The notes beneath the pieces were generated by a model. The model did no database searches, was not told the origin of the DNA, and worked only from the letters and a program-made list of their open reading frames with translations. 64,000 nt of DNA from Kocuria palustris (lineage in GTDB: Bacteria > Actinomycetota > Actinomycetes > Actinomycetales > Micrococcaceae), in contig NZ_VDOR01000003.1 in NCBI RefSeq assembly GCF_007666205.1, forward strand, positions 102,785 to 166,784, given 5' to 3'. Every line of letters starts with the position of its first letter. The stretch's first letter is position 1. Both the position numbers and the translations under genes were made by a program. Below, piece by piece: positions 56,647 to 64,000 of this stretch.

Positions 56647-57675
56647 TCAGGCACCTCCCGCACGCTCCTGGAGGGCCTGGACGGCCTCCTCGACCCGGGC
56701 CGGTGATGCGCCGAGGGACTCCCGGACCCAGTCGTCGTCGTAGATCGTGTCCAGGTACGGCATGCCGCCGTCGTGGACCAGCATCGCGATCCGCGTCCCC
56801 TCCGGGCGATCGGGCAGCAGCGAGGCGACGGCATGCACCACGCCGCCGGTCGAGGCCCCGGCCAGGATGCCCTCCCGCCGGGCCAGCAGGCGGGCCCCCG
56901 CGACGCAGTCGAGCTCGCTGACGCGGATGACCTGATCCGGCTCCACGTCGCGCGACAGCTCGGTCACGAACCCGGCGCCCATCCCGGGCAGGCGCCGGGT
57001 CCCGGCGGTCCCGCCGAACAGGACGCTGCCCTCGGCATCCACCGCGATGACCCGGGTATCCATCCGGTGCTCCCGCACGTAGGCCGAGCACCCCCCGATC
57101 GTGCCGGTCGTGCTGCAGGCGGTGACGACGTCGTCGATCCGGTGCTCCATGGCCTCGGCGATCTCGCGCATGGTGCCGTCGCGGTGGGCCCCGGGGTTGG
57201 CCGGATTGCCGTACTGGTGCAGATTGACCGCGCCGGGGATCTCCTCCAGCAGCTCCTGGACGCGGGCCAGCCGCGCGGTCAGCAGATCCCCCGTGGCCGG
57301 GTCGGGGTGCTCCACGAGCTCGATCCGACCGCCCAGGGCTCGGATGGCCGCGATCGTCGAGCGGTTGGCGCGGGTGTCCACGACGCACACGAACTGCACG
57401 TCGTGGGCCGCGCAGGCCCGGGCCAGGGCCATGCCGAGGTTCCCCGAGCTCGACTCCACGACCGTGCCCCCGGGGGCCAGCCGACCCGAGTCGAGGGCAT
57501 CGCGCAGCATCCCGAGCGCGGGCCGGTCCTTGGCGCTGCCGCCCGGATTCAGGGATTCGACCTTGGCCACCACCTCCGCTCCGGAGGCGCCGAACAGCCG
57601 GGACATCCGCACCAGCGGCGTGGTTCCGACGGCCTGGGCGATGTCATCGAGGATCGGGGGCGCAGTGCTCGTCAT
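56647..57675 (-). CDS. sbnA: SbnA-like 2,3-diaminopropionate synthase (cysteine synthase superfamily)
   Basis: Fold-II PLP enzyme of 342 residues. It resembles SbnA, which joins O-phosphoserine and glutamate as first step to L-2,3-diaminopropionate, more than CysK: TTPLVRMSRLFGASGAEVVAK, NPGGSAKDRPA with PLP Lys49, ESSSGNLGMALA, VVDTRANRSTIAAIRALGG, HQYGNPANPGAH, AVDAEGSVLFGG and LPGMGAGF. A normal CysK with SVKDRIG lies at 62162. The start is uncertain because GGAGG lies one base from ATG 57675; TTG 57693 is an alternative. Forms an operon with the FAD-PLP fusion that follows. No SbnB or NIS synthetase is adjacent. Confidence 0.85.
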   Translation of the reverse strand: MTSTAPPILDDIAQAVGTTPLVRMSRLFGASGAEVVAKVESLNPGGSAKDRPALGMLRDALDSGRLAPGGTVVESSSGNLGMALARACAAHDVQFVCVVDTRANRSTIAAIRALGGRIELVEHPDPATGDLLTARLARVQELLEEIPGAVNLHQYGNPANPGAHRDGTMREIAEAMEHRIDDVVTACSTTGTIGGCSAYVREHRMDTRVIAVDAEGSVLFGGTAGTRRLPGMGAGFVTELSRDVEPDQVIRVSELDCVAGARLLARREGILAGASTGGVVHAVASLLPDRPEGTRIAMLVHDGGMPYLDTIYDDDWVRESLGASPARVEEAVQALQERAGGA

Positions 57676-57781
57676 GCCTCCAATCTGGCACAAGAGCCTG
57701 GGAGCCGACAGCAGGCTGATCGAGCGGCTCGGCGCCCGGGCCGCGGGCTCGGGCGCACGCGGCGATCGAGCCCGTTCCCGG

Positions 57782-57787
57782 TAGGAT
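57782..57787 (+). promoter_or_regulatory. -10 element for def
   Basis: TAGGAT, giving a start near 57794 and a leader of about 60 bases that holds CAGGAG ahead of ATG 57855. Confidence 0.45.
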
Positions 57788-57854
57788 CGTGGCCGCCCTC
57801 GCGCCGTCTGCCCGGCGCCCCCGCATCCCTCCCCCGGTCCTCAGGAGTGCTCGC

Positions 57855-58427
57855 ATGACCGTCCGTCCCGTCGTCATCACCGGGGACCCCGTCCTGCATC
57901 GCCCGGCCGCCAAGGTCGCGGAGTTCGACGACGCCCTGCGCGAGCTGGTCGCCGACATGCACGAGACGATGGACGCCGCCCACGGCGTGGGCCTGGCGGC
58001 GCCGCAGATCGGAGTGGGCCTGCGCATCTTCACGTTCGTCTTCGCCAACGACGACGACGCCCCCGACCGCGGGGAGATCATCAACCCGGTGCTGACGGCC
58101 GGGAGGATCTCCGAGCAGAGGCCGGATCCGGACGAGGAGTCCGAGGGGTGCCTCTCCGTGCCCGGCTACAGCTTTCCCCTCAAGCGAGCGGACTGGGTGC
58201 GCATCGCCGGCTTCGACGTGACCGGGCAGCCCATCGGCTGGGAGGCCACCGGCTGGTTCGCCCGCGTGATGCAGCACGAGTACGACCACCTGGACGGCAA
58301 GCTCTACCTCGATCGCCTCGACGACCGGTGGGGCCGCAAGGCCAGGAAGGCGATGAAGGCCGAGGGCTGGCGTGAGGCGGGGAGCACCTGGATGCCCGGG
58401 GTCGACGAGGACCCGTTCGGGCACTGA
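57855..58427 (+). CDS. def: Peptide deformylase
   Basis: Iron- or zinc-dependent hydrolase of 190 residues that removes the formyl group from nascent chains. Motif 1 GVGLAAPQIG, motif 2 EGCLSVPG with Cys99, and motif 3 QHEYDHLDG with His141, Glu142 and His145 are complete. C-terminal extension of about 30 residues (WGRKARKAMKAEGWREAGS) as in other actinobacteria. Transcribed alone, divergent from the SbnA-like gene. Confidence 0.97.
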   Translation: MTVRPVVITGDPVLHRPAAKVAEFDDALRELVADMHETMDAAHGVGLAAPQIGVGLRIFTFVFANDDDAPDRGEIINPVLTAGRISEQRPDPDEESEGCLSVPGYSFPLKRADWVRIAGFDVTGQPIGWEATGWFARVMQHEYDHLDGKLYLDRLDDRWGRKARKAMKAEGWREAGSTWMPGVDEDPFGH

Positions 58428-58448
58428 GCCCCCCCGCCGGGCTCGGAC

Positions 58449-59237
58449 TCACGGACCGGGCAGCACCACCGTGAGCCGCCCGGGCCGGGAGTCGGCCGGC
58501 TCCTCGAGCTCGACCTGCCACCGGGCCGAGGCCGCCTCGGCCAGCTCGTGCGCCGTGGAGATCTCCGCGCCCTGGCCCGCGAGCTCCAGCAGATGTCTGG
58601 CGAGCTCGCCGCGGGTGTGCTTGGCGAAGTGGGAAACGACCCTGCGTGTCCCGTCCTGCTCCCTGACGGCCCGGACGGCGACCGTCGACCGCGCGGGGGC
58701 CTCGAAGGCGGCCGCATAGGCCGCAGAGCGGCAGTCCACGACCAGCCGGCCCTCCGCCTCGGGGCCCAGCGCGGCCCTCAGCCGGGGCTTCCAGAACGAC
58801 GACAGCCGCATGGCCTCGCGCCGGCCGAGGCCCCGCAGGGCGGTTCCCATGGACAGCCGGTAGGCCGGGATCCGATCCGTCGGACGCACAGCGCCCCACA
58901 GCGCGGAGATCACCACGACGGACTCCGCCGCGGCGGCGCGCTGGGCCTCGGTGAGCGTCTGCGGCCCCAGGGCGTCGTACAGCACCCCCGTGTAGACCTC
59001 GAGCGCCGGGGCCGCCGGAGCCGTGCGCAGCGAGAGATTGCGCCGCACCTCCTCGCTCAGCGAGGCCCCGACGCCCAGCGCCTCCAGGGCATTGCGCTGC
59101 CCGCTGACCCTCTCGAGAGCCGTGAGGACCCTCCGCCGGTCGTCGTCCAGCGACGGGAACGACAGCTGCTCGGGATCCACCGCGGCGCCGGAGGCCGGTG
59201 CGGTCTTGGTCTCGGACGGCGGCAGGAGGATGAGCAT
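58449..59237 (-). CDS. yaaA: YaaA family peroxide-stress protein (DUF328)
   Basis: 262 residues from ATG 59237 (MLILLPPSETK, the family start). Other motifs: LYTGVLYDAL, VISALWGAVRPTDRIPAYRL and VVSHFAKHTRGELARHLL. In E. coli YaaA lowers free iron and helps survive peroxide; DNA binding has been reported for the fold. Convergent with def by 21 bases and divergent from rnpB. Confidence 0.9.
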   Translation of the reverse strand: MLILLPPSETKTAPASGAAVDPEQLSFPSLDDDRRRVLTALERVSGQRNALEALGVGASLSEEVRRNLSLRTAPAAPALEVYTGVLYDALGPQTLTEAQRAAAAESVVVISALWGAVRPTDRIPAYRLSMGTALRGLGRREAMRLSSFWKPRLRAALGPEAEGRLVVDCRSAAYAAAFEAPARSTVAVRAVREQDGTRRVVSHFAKHTRGELARHLLELAGQGAEISTAHELAEAASARWQVELEEPADSRPGRLTVVLPGP

Positions 59238-59264
59238 CCGAGCATGGTATCGGCCGGCGGCAGG

Positions 59265-59270
59265 TACACT
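59265..59270 (+). promoter_or_regulatory. -10 element for rnpB
   Basis: TACACT (extended by AGG), with start expected near 59277, two bases before the P1 stem. Confidence 0.5.
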
Positions 59271-59278
59271 CGTGCGCC

Positions 59279-59654
59279 GGACAGGACGACCGGGTGATCG
59301 CGGGGCGCTTCGCGCGCCTCGAGGAAAGTCCGGGCTCCGCAGAGCAGAACGGTGGCCAACAGCCACTCGGGGAGACCCGCAGGACAGTGCCACAGAGAGC
59401 AGACCGCCCGCGGCCTCGGCCGCGCGGTGAGGGTGAAAGGGTGGTGTAAGAGACCACCAGCGCACCGGGTGACCGGTGCGGCTCGGTAAACCCCGTTCGG
59501 AGCAAGGTCAGACAGGATGCGACAGGGCTGCTCGTCCTGCATCCGGGTAGACCGCTCGAGCCCGTCGGCGACGACGGGCCCAGATGGATGATCACCGCCG
59601 CGCACCGGGCGACCGGGCGCGTGCACAGAACCCGGCTTACAGGTCGTCCTGTCC
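59279..59654 (+). ncRNA. rnpB: RNase P RNA, bacterial type A
   Basis: Catalytic RNA that matures tRNA 5' ends. Ends GGACAGGACGACC (59279-59291) and GGTCGTCCTGTCC (59642-59654) pair perfectly as P1. Conserved cores are visible: GAGGAAAGTCCGGGCTCC near 59320, GGTGAGGGTGAAAGGGTG, GTAAACCCC, and CAGAACCCGGCTTACAG near the 3' end. Length about 376 nt is normal. Strong promoter-like -10 in front; a run of ten C follows from about 59679. Confidence 0.97.
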
Positions 59655-59695
59655 CTCGACCTCGGCCGAGCTCGGTCTCCCCCCCCCCTCGCGGC

Positions 59696-60427
59696 TCAGG
59701 GGACGAGGATCGCCCCGCAGTCGGCGCACGCGGCCACCGACTGCGGATCGGCCTCCACCGCCGAGACCTCCGCGGGGCTCAGCGGGCTGCCGCAGGCCCC
59801 GCAGGCTGCGGCCTGCCGACGTGCCGCGGCGATCTTCTCCCGGCCGGTGCCGCCGCCGCGGATGCGCTCGTACCGGGCCACGAGCTCTGCATTGCCGACG
59901 CCGGCCGCCAGCTCGTCGCGCCGCGCGTCCAGCTCGGTCAGCTCCGTGCGCATGCGGCGCCCGGCCTCCTGGGCCTCATCCGCCCGGGCGCGGGCATCCG
60001 CATCCGCGGCCTTGAGCCGCGGCATCAGCCGCCCCCGCTCCTCCTGGAAGGCGGCGAGCTCGCGATCCGCCGTGTCCGCCGAGGCCCGGGCCTTCTCCAC
60101 CTGGGCGGTGAGGGACTCGATCTGCCGCGTCTGCGCCGAGACCTGCTTGGCCGAACCCCCGGCATCGCGTCGCGCGCGCTCAGTCTGCAGCCTGGCCAGC
60201 AGGTCGTCGACCCTGCGGTGCGCGGCATCGCGCGCCTTCTCGAGCTCCCCGCGGCGGCTGTCGAGCTCCTTCGCCTTGGCCACGGCCGCCCGTCGGCGCT
60301 TCAGGGACTCCACGAGCTGCGGCTCCTGCTGCAGGACGCGCAGCTGCTCCCGCAGGGCGGCGGCGCGGGAATCGCGGGTCTGCAGCGCCAGCAGCGCCTC
60401 GAACTGCTCGGGTGCGGCGGTCGTCAT
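59696..60427 (-). CDS. Zinc-ribbon coiled-coil protein (C4-type, CT398-like)
   Basis: 243 residues: a long coiled coil from about residue 10 to 175 (LQTRDSRAAALREQL; QIESLTAQVEKARASADTAD) and a C-terminal zinc ribbon with CGACG and CADCG. This is the widely conserved DUF164-type protein; role undefined, possibly linked to secretion or nucleic acids in other phyla. It starts MTTAAPEQFEALLALQ at ATG 60427 and follows the Nif3-like gene by 88 bases. Confidence 0.88.
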   Translation of the reverse strand: MTTAAPEQFEALLALQTRDSRAAALREQLRVLQQEPQLVESLKRRRAAVAKAKELDSRRGELEKARDAAHRRVDDLLARLQTERARRDAGGSAKQVSAQTRQIESLTAQVEKARASADTADRELAAFQEERGRLMPRLKAADADARARADEAQEAGRRMRTELTELDARRDELAAGVGNAELVARYERIRGGGTGREKIAAARRQAAACGACGSPLSPAEVSAVEADPQSVAACADCGAILVP

Positions 60428-60515
60428 GGTGCGGCTCCTGTCGATCGGCTCTGCTCTGGTCGGTCTGCCGTGCTCCGCTCGGCCGGGCCGTCGGCCCGTC
60501 CCGCGCGCAGGCCGG

Positions 60516-61403
60516 TCACTGCGCGGCGTCGGGCGCCCAGCGCTCCTGCGGCGGGTCATGGGGGCTGGCCACGCGGAAGTCCCAGGGGTCGCTGCGGCGG
60601 GCCGAGACGCGGACGTCGACCTCGAAGCCGCGCGAGGACAGCTCGGCGGCCAGGCTGCGTGCCCCGACCGGCACCCACAGCCACTCGCTGGCCGCATGGG
60701 AGAGATCGATCAGCGCCGGCGTCCCGCCGCCGGTCATCGCCGTCTCCCGGGCCTCCGAGGCCGGGTGATGGCGCAGGTCGGCGGTCACGTAAGCATCTGC
60801 GCCGCAGCGGCGCACGGCGTCGAACAGCGAGTCGCCGGAGCCTCCGCAGACCGCGATCCGGCGCACCGGGCGCCGGGCGTCGCCGGCCACGCGCACTCCC
60901 TGGGCCGTGGGCGGGACCAGCCCGGCCAGCCGCTCGGCGAGATCCGCCAGGGTGACCGCCTCGTCCAGATCGCCCACGCGTCCGATCCCGGCGCCGGGGT
61001 CCTCCGGCAGGGGCTCGAGCGGGGTCATCTCGGTGACGCCGCAGGCGCGGAGCAGGACGTCGGAGACGCCGTCGCGCGCGGCATCCGCATTCGTGTGGCA
61101 GGCCAGCAGGCCGATCCGCCGCTCGATCAGCTCGTGGATCACCCGCCCCTTGTAGGAGTCGGCCGCCACCGAGGTGACGCCGCGCATCAGCAGCGGATGG
61201 TGCGTCAGCAGCAGGTCGGCCTCGACCTCGGCGGCCTCCTCCACCGTGGGCGTGACGGCGTCGACCGCCATCAGGATCCGGCGCACCGGGGCCTCCGGGC
61301 GCCCGGCGACCAGACCGGAGGCGTCCCAGGGCTGCTGGGTGCGGAAGGGCCACAGCCGATCCGCGGCGTCGACGACATCGGCCAGGGCGGGGATCGAGCT
61401 CAT
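60516..61403 (-). CDS. Nif3-like dinuclear metal centre protein (YqfO/YbgI type)
   Basis: 295 residues. Motifs of the family: the early WPFRTQQPWDASGLVAG, LLLTHHPLLMRG with the two metal histidines, ACHTNADAARDGVSD, VAVCGGSG-like IAVCGGSGDSLF and the final DLSHAASEW. Hexameric protein with a di-metal site; suggested as GTP cyclohydrolase type Ib fold relative, activity unproven. Operon partner of the zinc-ribbon coiled-coil gene, a pairing seen often in actinobacteria. Confidence 0.92.
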   Translation of the reverse strand: MSSIPALADVVDAADRLWPFRTQQPWDASGLVAGRPEAPVRRILMAVDAVTPTVEEAAEVEADLLLTHHPLLMRGVTSVAADSYKGRVIHELIERRIGLLACHTNADAARDGVSDVLLRACGVTEMTPLEPLPEDPGAGIGRVGDLDEAVTLADLAERLAGLVPPTAQGVRVAGDARRPVRRIAVCGGSGDSLFDAVRRCGADAYVTADLRHHPASEARETAMTGGGTPALIDLSHAASEWLWVPVGARSLAAELSSRGFEVDVRVSARRSDPWDFRVASPHDPPQERWAPDAAQ

Positions 61404-61508
61404 GGCCCCGAGTCTAGGAGCAGACCACGACGGCGCGGCGGGCACAGGCGGCGCGGCCAGGCGAGGGCCGTTCGGAATACCCGGCGCGCTCGAGCGGTTC
61501 CAGCGCAT

Positions 61509-62042
61509 ATGAGCCTCAAGACCTACGTGCTGGGCGCCGGCTGCTTCTGGTGCCTCGATGCCATCTACCGCAAGACGCGCGGCGTGAGCGACGTCGTGTC
61601 GGTCTACACCGGCGGCCACGTCAGCAGCCCGACCTACGAGCAGGTCTGCTCCGGGCAGTCGGGCCACGCCGAGGCCGTCGCCGTGACGTTCGATCCGGAC
61701 GTCGTCTCCCCGGACGTCATCCTGGACCTGTTCTTCACCTCGCACGACCCCACGAGCCTGAACCGCCAGGGCGCGGATGTGGGCCCGCAGTACCGCTCGT
61801 CGATGTTCTACGCGGACGACGAGGAGAAGCAGCTCTTCCAGGACGCGATCGAGCGCATGTCCGAGAACTTCGACCGCCCGATCGTCACGACCCTCGAGCC
61901 GCTGGGGACCGTGTGGGAGGCCGAGCCGGTGCATCAGGACTTCTACGCCCGCCAGCCCTACAACGGCTACTGCCAGTTCGTCATCAACCCCAAGCTCGCC
62001 AAGGTCCGGCAAGGTTACGCAGAGTTTCTGACCTCGGCCTGA
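61509..62042 (+). CDS. msrA: Peptide-methionine (S)-S-oxide reductase
   Basis: Repairs oxidised methionine, 177 residues. Nucleophile Cys12 in GAGCFWCLDAIY (family GCFWxxE/D), SVYTGGHVSSPTYEQVCSG, GHAEAV and DPTSLNRQGADVGPQYRS are present. The usual E after CFW is LD here, as in many actinobacterial enzymes. Last residues GYAEFLTSA. ATG 61509 has only a weak ribosome site. Confidence 0.95.
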   Translation: MSLKTYVLGAGCFWCLDAIYRKTRGVSDVVSVYTGGHVSSPTYEQVCSGQSGHAEAVAVTFDPDVVSPDVILDLFFTSHDPTSLNRQGADVGPQYRSSMFYADDEEKQLFQDAIERMSENFDRPIVTTLEPLGTVWEAEPVHQDFYARQPYNGYCQFVINPKLAKVRQGYAEFLTSA

Positions 62043-62068
62043 CGCGCGGCGGCACGGATCCCGGCCGC

Positions 62069-62074
62069 TACGCT
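62069..62074 (+). promoter_or_regulatory. Candidate -10 for cysK
   Basis: TACGCT, about 88 bases before ATG 62162; no clear -35. Confidence 0.3.
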
Positions 62075-62161
62075 CGAAGAGAGTCCGACCTCCCCGGCCG
62101 ACCCGCCGCGCCGCCCCCGGCGCAGCAGCCCGGGCCCACGACCACCTCGGAAGGAATCATC

Positions 62162-63097
62162 ATGGGCAAGATCTATGACAACGTCACGGAGCTGATCGGC
62201 GGCACCCCGCTGGTGCGCCTCAACCAGCTCGACAAGGACCTTCCCGGCAATGTCGCCGTGAAGCTCGAGTTCTACTCCCCCGCGCACTCGGTCAAGGACC
62301 GCATCGGCAAGTCGATCATCGATGCCGCCGAGGCCTCCGGCGATCTGCGTCCGGGCGGCACGATCGTGGAGGGCACCTCCGGCAACACCGGCATCGCCCT
62401 GGCGATGGTGGGCGCCGCCCGCGGCTACCGGGTCATCCTGACGATGCCCGAGACCATGTCGACCGAGCGCCGCGCCATGCTGCGCGCGTTCGGCGCCGAG
62501 ATCGTCCTGACCCCGGGCGCCGACGGCATGCGCGGGGCGGTCGACAAGGCCCGCGAGCTCGTCGAGGGCTCCGACAACGCGATCCTGGCCCGCCAGTTCG
62601 AGAACGAGGCCAACCCGAAGGTCCACCGCGACACCACCGGTCCGGAGATCTGGGAGGACACCGACGGCGAGGTCGACATCCTGGTGGCCGGCATCGGCAC
62701 GGGCGGCACCATCACGGGCGCCGGCGCCTACCTGCGGTCGCAGAAGTCCGACATCCGCCTGGTGGCCGTCGAGCCCGCCGACTCCCCCATCCTCACCGAG
62801 GGCAAGGCCGGCCCGCACAAGATCCAGGGCCTGGGCGCGAACTTCGTGCCCGATGTCCTGGACCGGGAGATCTACGACGACGTCTACGACGTGGAGGTCG
62901 ACGACGCGGTGCGCGTGGCCCGCGAGCTGGGCACCAAGGAGGGCATCCTGGGCGGCATCTCCTCCGGCGCCAACGTGTTCGCCGCCCTCGAGGAGGCCAA
63001 GAAGGAGGAGAACCGCGACAAGCTGATCGTCACGATCGTGGCCGACTTCGGCGAGCGCTACATCTCCACCGTCCTGTACGAGGACATCCGCGGCTGA
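62162..63097 (+). CDS. cysK: Cysteine synthase A (O-acetylserine sulfhydrylase)
   Basis: Fold-II PLP enzyme of 311 residues joining sulfide to O-acetylserine. Lys45 in AHSVKDRIG binds PLP; EGTSGNTGIALA, TGGTITGAGAYL, GLGANFVPD follow. Ribosome site GGAAGGAA. With cysE downstream it forms the cysteine branch and possibly the CysK-CysE complex, which the end of CysE (PAMWI) would serve, Ile being the usual last residue. Confidence 0.96.
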   Translation: MGKIYDNVTELIGGTPLVRLNQLDKDLPGNVAVKLEFYSPAHSVKDRIGKSIIDAAEASGDLRPGGTIVEGTSGNTGIALAMVGAARGYRVILTMPETMSTERRAMLRAFGAEIVLTPGADGMRGAVDKARELVEGSDNAILARQFENEANPKVHRDTTGPEIWEDTDGEVDILVAGIGTGGTITGAGAYLRSQKSDIRLVAVEPADSPILTEGKAGPHKIQGLGANFVPDVLDREIYDDVYDVEVDDAVRVARELGTKEGILGGISSGANVFAALEEAKKEENRDKLIVTIVADFGERYISTVLYEDIRG

Positions 63098-63185
63098 TCG
63101 CCGCCGAGCGCGAGCGCCTGCGGCCCGGCCGGCCGGGCGCCTGCGCCCCGACGACGGGCCCGCATGCTCCCGATCCCTGCACCGA

Positions 63186-63191
63186 TAGGGT
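63186..63191 (+). promoter_or_regulatory. Candidate -10 for cysE
   Basis: TAGGGT in the 226-base gap between cysK and cysE. If used it would give a leader of about 125 bases. The gap holds nothing else recognisable. Confidence 0.35.
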
Positions 63192-63323
63192 CGATGAGCG
63201 GCGGGCCCGTCGTCCGCCATCGCCTCTGCAGCCGTCCTCCGTCCCCCGGACGCGGGCGGACGCCGACGGCCCCACCGCCCCGCCGGGCTCTGCCCGCCCG
63301 GTGACGCTTCGACGAGGAGATCC

Positions 63324-63908
63324 GTGAGCTTCTTCAGCAGACTGCGCGAGGACATCGACACCGCGCGCACCTTCGACCCCGCCGCCCGCTCCGACGCGGA
63401 GATCGTCGTGAACTACTCGGGGCTGCATGCCATCTGGCTGCATCGGCTCTCGCACCGGCTGTGGGAGCGGGAGCGGACCAAGGGCGCGGCGCGCACGGTC
63501 TCCCAGGTCGGGCGCTTCCTGACCGGGGTGGAGATCCACCCGGGCGCCACCATCGGGCGGCGCTTCTTCATCGACCACGGCATGGGCATCGTGATCGGGG
63601 AGACCGCGGAGATCGGCGACGACGTCATGCTCTACCAGGGGGTCACCCTGGGCGGCACCTCCCTGGCCAAGGTCAAGCGCCACCCCACGATCCGCGACGG
63701 CGTCACCGTGGGCGCCGGGGCCAAGGTCCTGGGCGACATCGAGATCGGCAGGGGCTCGGCCGTGGGCGCCAACTCGGTCGTGGTCAAGGACGTGCCCGAC
63801 GACTCCGTCGTCACCGGCATCCCCGGCAAGGCCCGCGCCCGCACCCCCGACAAGCAGGAGCCGCTCGTGGACCCGGCGGCCTACATCGATCCCGCCATGT
63901 GGATCTGA
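63324..63908 (+). CDS. cysE: Serine O-acetyltransferase
   Basis: 194-residue short (EpsC-type) enzyme making O-acetylserine from serine and acetyl-CoA. N-terminal helices, then left-handed beta-helix hexapeptides: [19 protein letters not shown] with the catalytic histidine, [32 protein letters not shown] and SVVVKDVP. C terminus ends [10 protein letters not shown], suited to dock into CysK. Starts with GTG 63324 after GAGGAG. It follows cysK in the same direction. Confidence 0.95.
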   Translation: MSFFSRLREDIDTARTFDPAARSDAEIVVNYSGLHAIWLHRLSHRLWERERTKGAARTVSQVGRFLTGVEIHPGATIGRRFFIDHGMGIVIGETAEIGDDVMLYQGVTLGGTSLAKVKRHPTIRDGVTVGAGAKVLGDIEIGRGSAVGANSVVVKDVPDDSVVTGIPGKARARTPDKQEPLVDPAAYIDPAMWI

Positions 63909-63940
63909 GGCCTCGCCCCGCGCCTCCTCACGACGACGGC

Positions 63941-63970
63941 GCCCCCGCCCCCCCCCCCGGGCGGGGGGGC
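63941..63970 (+). terminator. Possible terminator after cysE in homopolymer-rich end
   Basis: GCCCCCGCCC against GGGCGGGGGGGC around a short C-rich loop could form a GC hairpin. The long C and G runs at 63948-63958, 63963-63969 and 63985-63994 make base calls unsure. Confidence 0.35.
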
Positions 63971-64000
63971 GGGCCGGCCTCGCCCGGGGGGGGGCGGCCG

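Noticed and set aside
56631..56834. N-terminal extension of the FAD-PLP fusion frame into the SbnA-like gene
   Set aside because: The extension is antisense-free but out of frame with the real synthase gene and has no conserved sequence; start placed at 56630.
59847..61508. Long plus-strand frame upstream of msrA, opposite the zinc-ribbon and Nif3-like genes
   Set aside because: Antisense shadow; only the part from 61509 matches a protein family.
62041..62161. SAM or other sulfur riboswitch before cysK
   Set aside because: No conserved riboswitch core; the gap is only about 120 bases of GC-rich sequence.

Overview
The window is high-GC chromosomal DNA from an actinobacterium, most likely Micrococcales and close to Micrococcaceae such as Kocuria or Rothia; the genus cannot be fixed from the sequence. 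Evidence: extreme GC3, many GTG starts, an actinobacterial ileS T-box with ultrashort stem I, paired clpP1/clpP2, a DUF4233-folC-ileS block, a mycothiol-type DsbA reductase, MptB mannosyltransferase, an IdeR/DtxR iron box and leaderless-type promoters. No transposase, prophage, integron or CRISPR array is visible. About 58 protein genes, four tRNAs and RNase P RNA fill nearly all of it.

Layout. 1-9 kb: end of a polyprenyl-phosphate sugar transferase, then DUF4233-folC-ileS under a T-box, purU, a small membrane protein, an SDR and a DUF488 protein. 9.2-18.7 kb: one long leftward run, ureABCEFGD, a urea transporter broken by one extra base in a C6 tract, and a complete FecCD-type ABC importer (permease, lipoprotein, ATPase). 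The context suggests that the importer supplies nickel to urease. 18.9-32.5 kb: housekeeping genes valS, DsbA-like reductase, clpX, clpP2, clpP1, tig, tRNA-Pro, tRNA-Gly, nei-type glycosylase, rpiB, pepN and a group II truncated haemoglobin. 32.5-34.8 kb: a conserved unknown, a hotdog thioesterase and tesB.

34.9-45 kb: an iron-regulated siderophore locus. A perfect-core IdeR/DtxR box separates leftward SIP reductase + RhtX/FptX-like permease from a rightward four-gene operon with ATGA overlaps: desA-like decarboxylase, a DesB-DesC fusion (N-hydroxylase plus GNAT acyltransferase), a DesD-like NIS synthetase, and a penicillin-acylase (Ntn hydrolase) fused to a second paralogous GNAT. The core chemistry is that of desferrioxamine, but the two fusions and the second acyltransferase suggest a modified product.

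45-53 kb: ettA, an ssb paralogue, tRNA-Arg, an AIG2-like cyclotransferase, mptB, orn (probably leaderless), tRNA-His, a GT2 glycosyltransferase whose 3' end runs through the tRNA-His terminator, and a ChaA-like antiporter. 53.3-57.7 kb: the most unusual locus, an SbnA-like 2,3-diaminopropionate synthase followed by a single 1,104-residue reading frame joining an FAD/NAD(P)-binding protein to a fold-III PLP decarboxylase. A strong internal ribosome site lies at the junction. This may be a second metallophore or diamino-acid pathway. 57.8-64 kb: def, yaaA, rnpB, a zinc-ribbon coiled-coil protein, a Nif3-like protein, msrA, cysK and cysE, ending in homopolymer-rich sequence of doubtful quality.

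Start codons were chosen from ribosome-site spacing and family alignment from memory; no searches were run.
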